In this document: piece by piece, positions 6,590-7,338 of the stretch
Position numbering within the stretch: position 1 is the first letter of the stretch
How the letters are laid out: every line of letters begins with the position of its first letter
Assembly: GCA_945907085.1 (NCBI GenBank)
Contig: CAMDSS010000094.1
Coordinates: 1-7,338, forward strand
From: Cyanobium sp. NIES-981
GTDB taxonomy: Bacteria > Cyanobacteriota > Cyanobacteriia > PCC-6307 > Cyanobiaceae
Length of the DNA: 7,338 nt
Direction of reading: 5' to 3'
Made by a program: the position numbers and the translations under genes
The notes under the pieces: generated by a model
What the model saw: only the letters and a program-made list of their open reading frames with translations
The model's database searches: none
What the model was told of the DNA's origin: nothing

Positions 6590-6597
6590 GGTTAAGG
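6590..6597 (-). promoter_or_regulatory. Possible half Pho box upstream of the acid phosphatase
   Basis: On the - strand this reads CCTTAACC, ending 44 bases before the ATG at 6545. It matches the core of the cyanobacterial Pho box octamer CTTAACCT except for its last base. A second octamer at the expected 11-base phase is not recognisable, so this is at best a degenerate site. Phosphate-starvation control of an exported phosphatase would be expected biologically. Confidence 0.3.
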
Positions 6598-6914
6598 ATC
6601 CCCGAACAAGACCGCTCGGTGTGGTCATTAGGGAATGGAGCCCAATCGCAATTGGCACGATTGAGCAGCAGACCCCAAAACCGCCCTGAGAGCCCACGAA
6701 TCAGGACTCCACAACCAGTTAATGCCCAGGGATTCATCGTGTCCGATACTGAACCGAGGGCGGGGAAAAGCTTGTATGGCTTATCAGATGGAGACAGGCG
6801 TTTCGGATCACACCCTCCGATGGGCAGCAACCAATCGCGCTCTCCGATGAGGGCGCCAAAGTCTTAATCCAAATCTGATGCCATGGTGGCAACGGACTTC
6901 GGCGAGCGCTCTAT

Positions 6915-6940
6915 CGCGTCAGCCCCCCGCGTCAGTCCCC
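6915..6940. repeat. 13-bp tandem duplication
   Basis: CGCGTCAGCCCCC (6915-6927) is followed directly by CGCGTCAGTCCCC (6928-6940), with one difference. A weaker third start, CGCGACACC, follows from 6940. It may be replication slippage or a paired protein-binding site; no function can be assigned. Confidence 0.75.
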
Positions 6941-7022
6941 GCGACACCCTCTTCGTCTAGAGCATGACTGGGCGAGCTGCGGATCAATGAGCTGCACCGG
7001 CAAAGGGGGCCGTGCTGGCTGA

Positions 7023-7052
7023 AGGATTGCTAGGGAGAGGATTGCTAAGAGA
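7023..7052. repeat. 15-bp direct repeat upstream of pyrF
   Basis: AGGATTGCTAGGGAG (7023-7037) is followed directly by AGGATTGCTAAGAGA (7038-7052); the first ten bases are identical. It lies 66-95 bases before the pyrF ATG, in the region where a promoter or regulator site would be expected. Confidence 0.7.
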
Positions 7053-7107
7053 TCTGTCACCAGGCCGCGCTGGTCAACCCAGCTCGCTTATCACCATCCC
7101 CAAGCCT

Positions 7108-7111
7108 GGAG
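7108..7111 (+). promoter_or_regulatory. Ribosome binding site for pyrF
   Basis: GGAG is spaced 6 bases from the ATG at 7118, supporting that start. The frame upstream of the ATG has no good start codon before a TAA stop at 7046-7048. Confidence 0.6.
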
Positions 7112-7117
7112 CTGGCC

Positions 7118-7338
7118 ATGGGCTTTTTTGTGCAGCTGACCGACGCCATCGCCGACCGCCAGTCGCTGCTGGTGACCGGGCTTGATCCAAACCCGGAGAT
7201 GCTGCAGAGCTGGGCAGCGCGGCGGGGCCTGGCGGGCCGCTCCTTCCTCAGCCAGGCCCGCCACTGGATCAAGGCGGTGATCGAGGCCACAGCGCCCCAT
7301 GTCTGCGCCTACAAGCCCAGCCTTGGTTTTTATCAGGC
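7118..7338 (+). CDS. pyrF: Orotidine 5'-phosphate decarboxylase, type 2, N-terminal part (runs off window)
   Basis: PyrF decarboxylates OMP to UMP, the last step of de novo pyrimidine synthesis, in the cytoplasm. The visible 73 residues begin MGFFVQLTDAIADRQSLLVTG. They contain LVTGLDPNPEML (the GLDP strand-1 motif), an inserted helical segment, and CAYKPSLGFYQ near the edge, the KPN/KPS strand with the catalytic-region lysine. This order is that of the longer, type 2 OMP decarboxylase subfamily. The start is supported by GGAG at 7108-7111. No lesion is seen in the visible part. It is separated from the phosphatase genes by a long intergenic region and probably belongs to a different transcription unit. 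Confidence 0.93.
   Translation, partial: MGFFVQLTDAIADRQSLLVTGLDPNPEMLQSWAARRGLAGRSFLSQARHWIKAVIEATAPHVCAYKPSLGFYQ

Larger units (their letters stand above)
6546..7117. other. 572-bp intergenic region, no convincing gene
   Basis: This gap lies between the acid phosphatase (leftward) and pyrF (rightward), so it should hold two divergent promoters. It is visibly richer in A and T than the flanking genes from 6550 to 6880. Contents noted: a CTTAACC motif (6590-6597, - strand), a small inverted repeat CCAAT-CGCA-ATTGG (6642-6655), CTCCGATGRG twice (6815-6824, 6842-6851), a 13-bp tandem duplication (6915-6940) and a 15-bp direct repeat (7023-7052). Open frames inside it give unlikely proteins. 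No tRNA or other structured RNA was recognised. Confidence 0.7.

Noticed and set aside
6546..6830. N-terminal extension of the acid phosphatase frame up to 6830
   Set aside because: The extra 95 residues have no domain character and would precede a clear signal peptide at the ATG 6545.
6883..6960. 25-codon ORF in the intergenic region (MVATDFGERS...)
   Set aside because: No ribosome site, overlaps the tandem duplication, and length is expected by chance.
6945..6965. Segment CTTCGTCTAGAG resembling the 5' part of tRNA-Glu
   Set aside because: No anticodon stem, T arm or acceptor complement follows; isolated resemblance only.

Overview
The window reads as GC-rich cyanobacterial DNA, most likely from the Synechococcus/Cyanobium group. 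This rests on the high GC content, two octamers GCGATCGC (HIP1, at 4069-4076 and 4300-4307), a type 2 PyrF, and the general gene style. The assignment is inference; no marker gene such as rRNA is present.

Layout. 1-332: the 3' end of an acetate kinase gene on the + strand. 343-498: a 51-residue ORF of unknown function, same strand. 520-1944: a 12-helix major facilitator transporter whose key residues resemble those of proton-coupled phosphate transporters. 1956-2843 (- strand): a cation diffusion facilitator gene with an in-frame TAG at codon 23. A 134-bp divergent intergenic region follows. 2978-5141 (+ strand): a PhoX-type (DUF839) exported alkaline phosphatase split by one frameshift. 5143-6545 (- strand): two coupled genes, an exported class A acid phosphatase (5808-6545) and an exported histidine phosphatase (5143-5808), sharing one base at a stop/start overlap. 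6546-7117: 572 bp with no convincing gene, holding the phosphatase pair's upstream region and two short direct repeats. 7118-7338: the 5' end of pyrF (+ strand, cut by the window edge).

How the genes fit together. Three different exported phosphatases and a phosphate-transporter-like MFS protein lie within 6 kb, which suggests a phosphorus-scavenging cluster: phosphate esters would be cleaved in the periplasm and the released phosphate taken up. A CTTAACC heptamer, resembling half of a cyanobacterial Pho box, lies just upstream of both the transporter and the acid phosphatase.

The strongest unusual signals are structural. (1) The phoX frame breaks inside a perfect 19-bp inverted repeat. Removing one G restores the frame and would leave the repeat imperfect, which is the signature of quasi-palindrome template-switch mutation, although an assembly error is possible. 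(2) The CDF gene is intact on both sides of one TAG. (3) The transporter and CDF genes converge on a near-perfect 35-bp palindrome that contains both stop codons. I found no CRISPR array, IS element, tRNA or rRNA.
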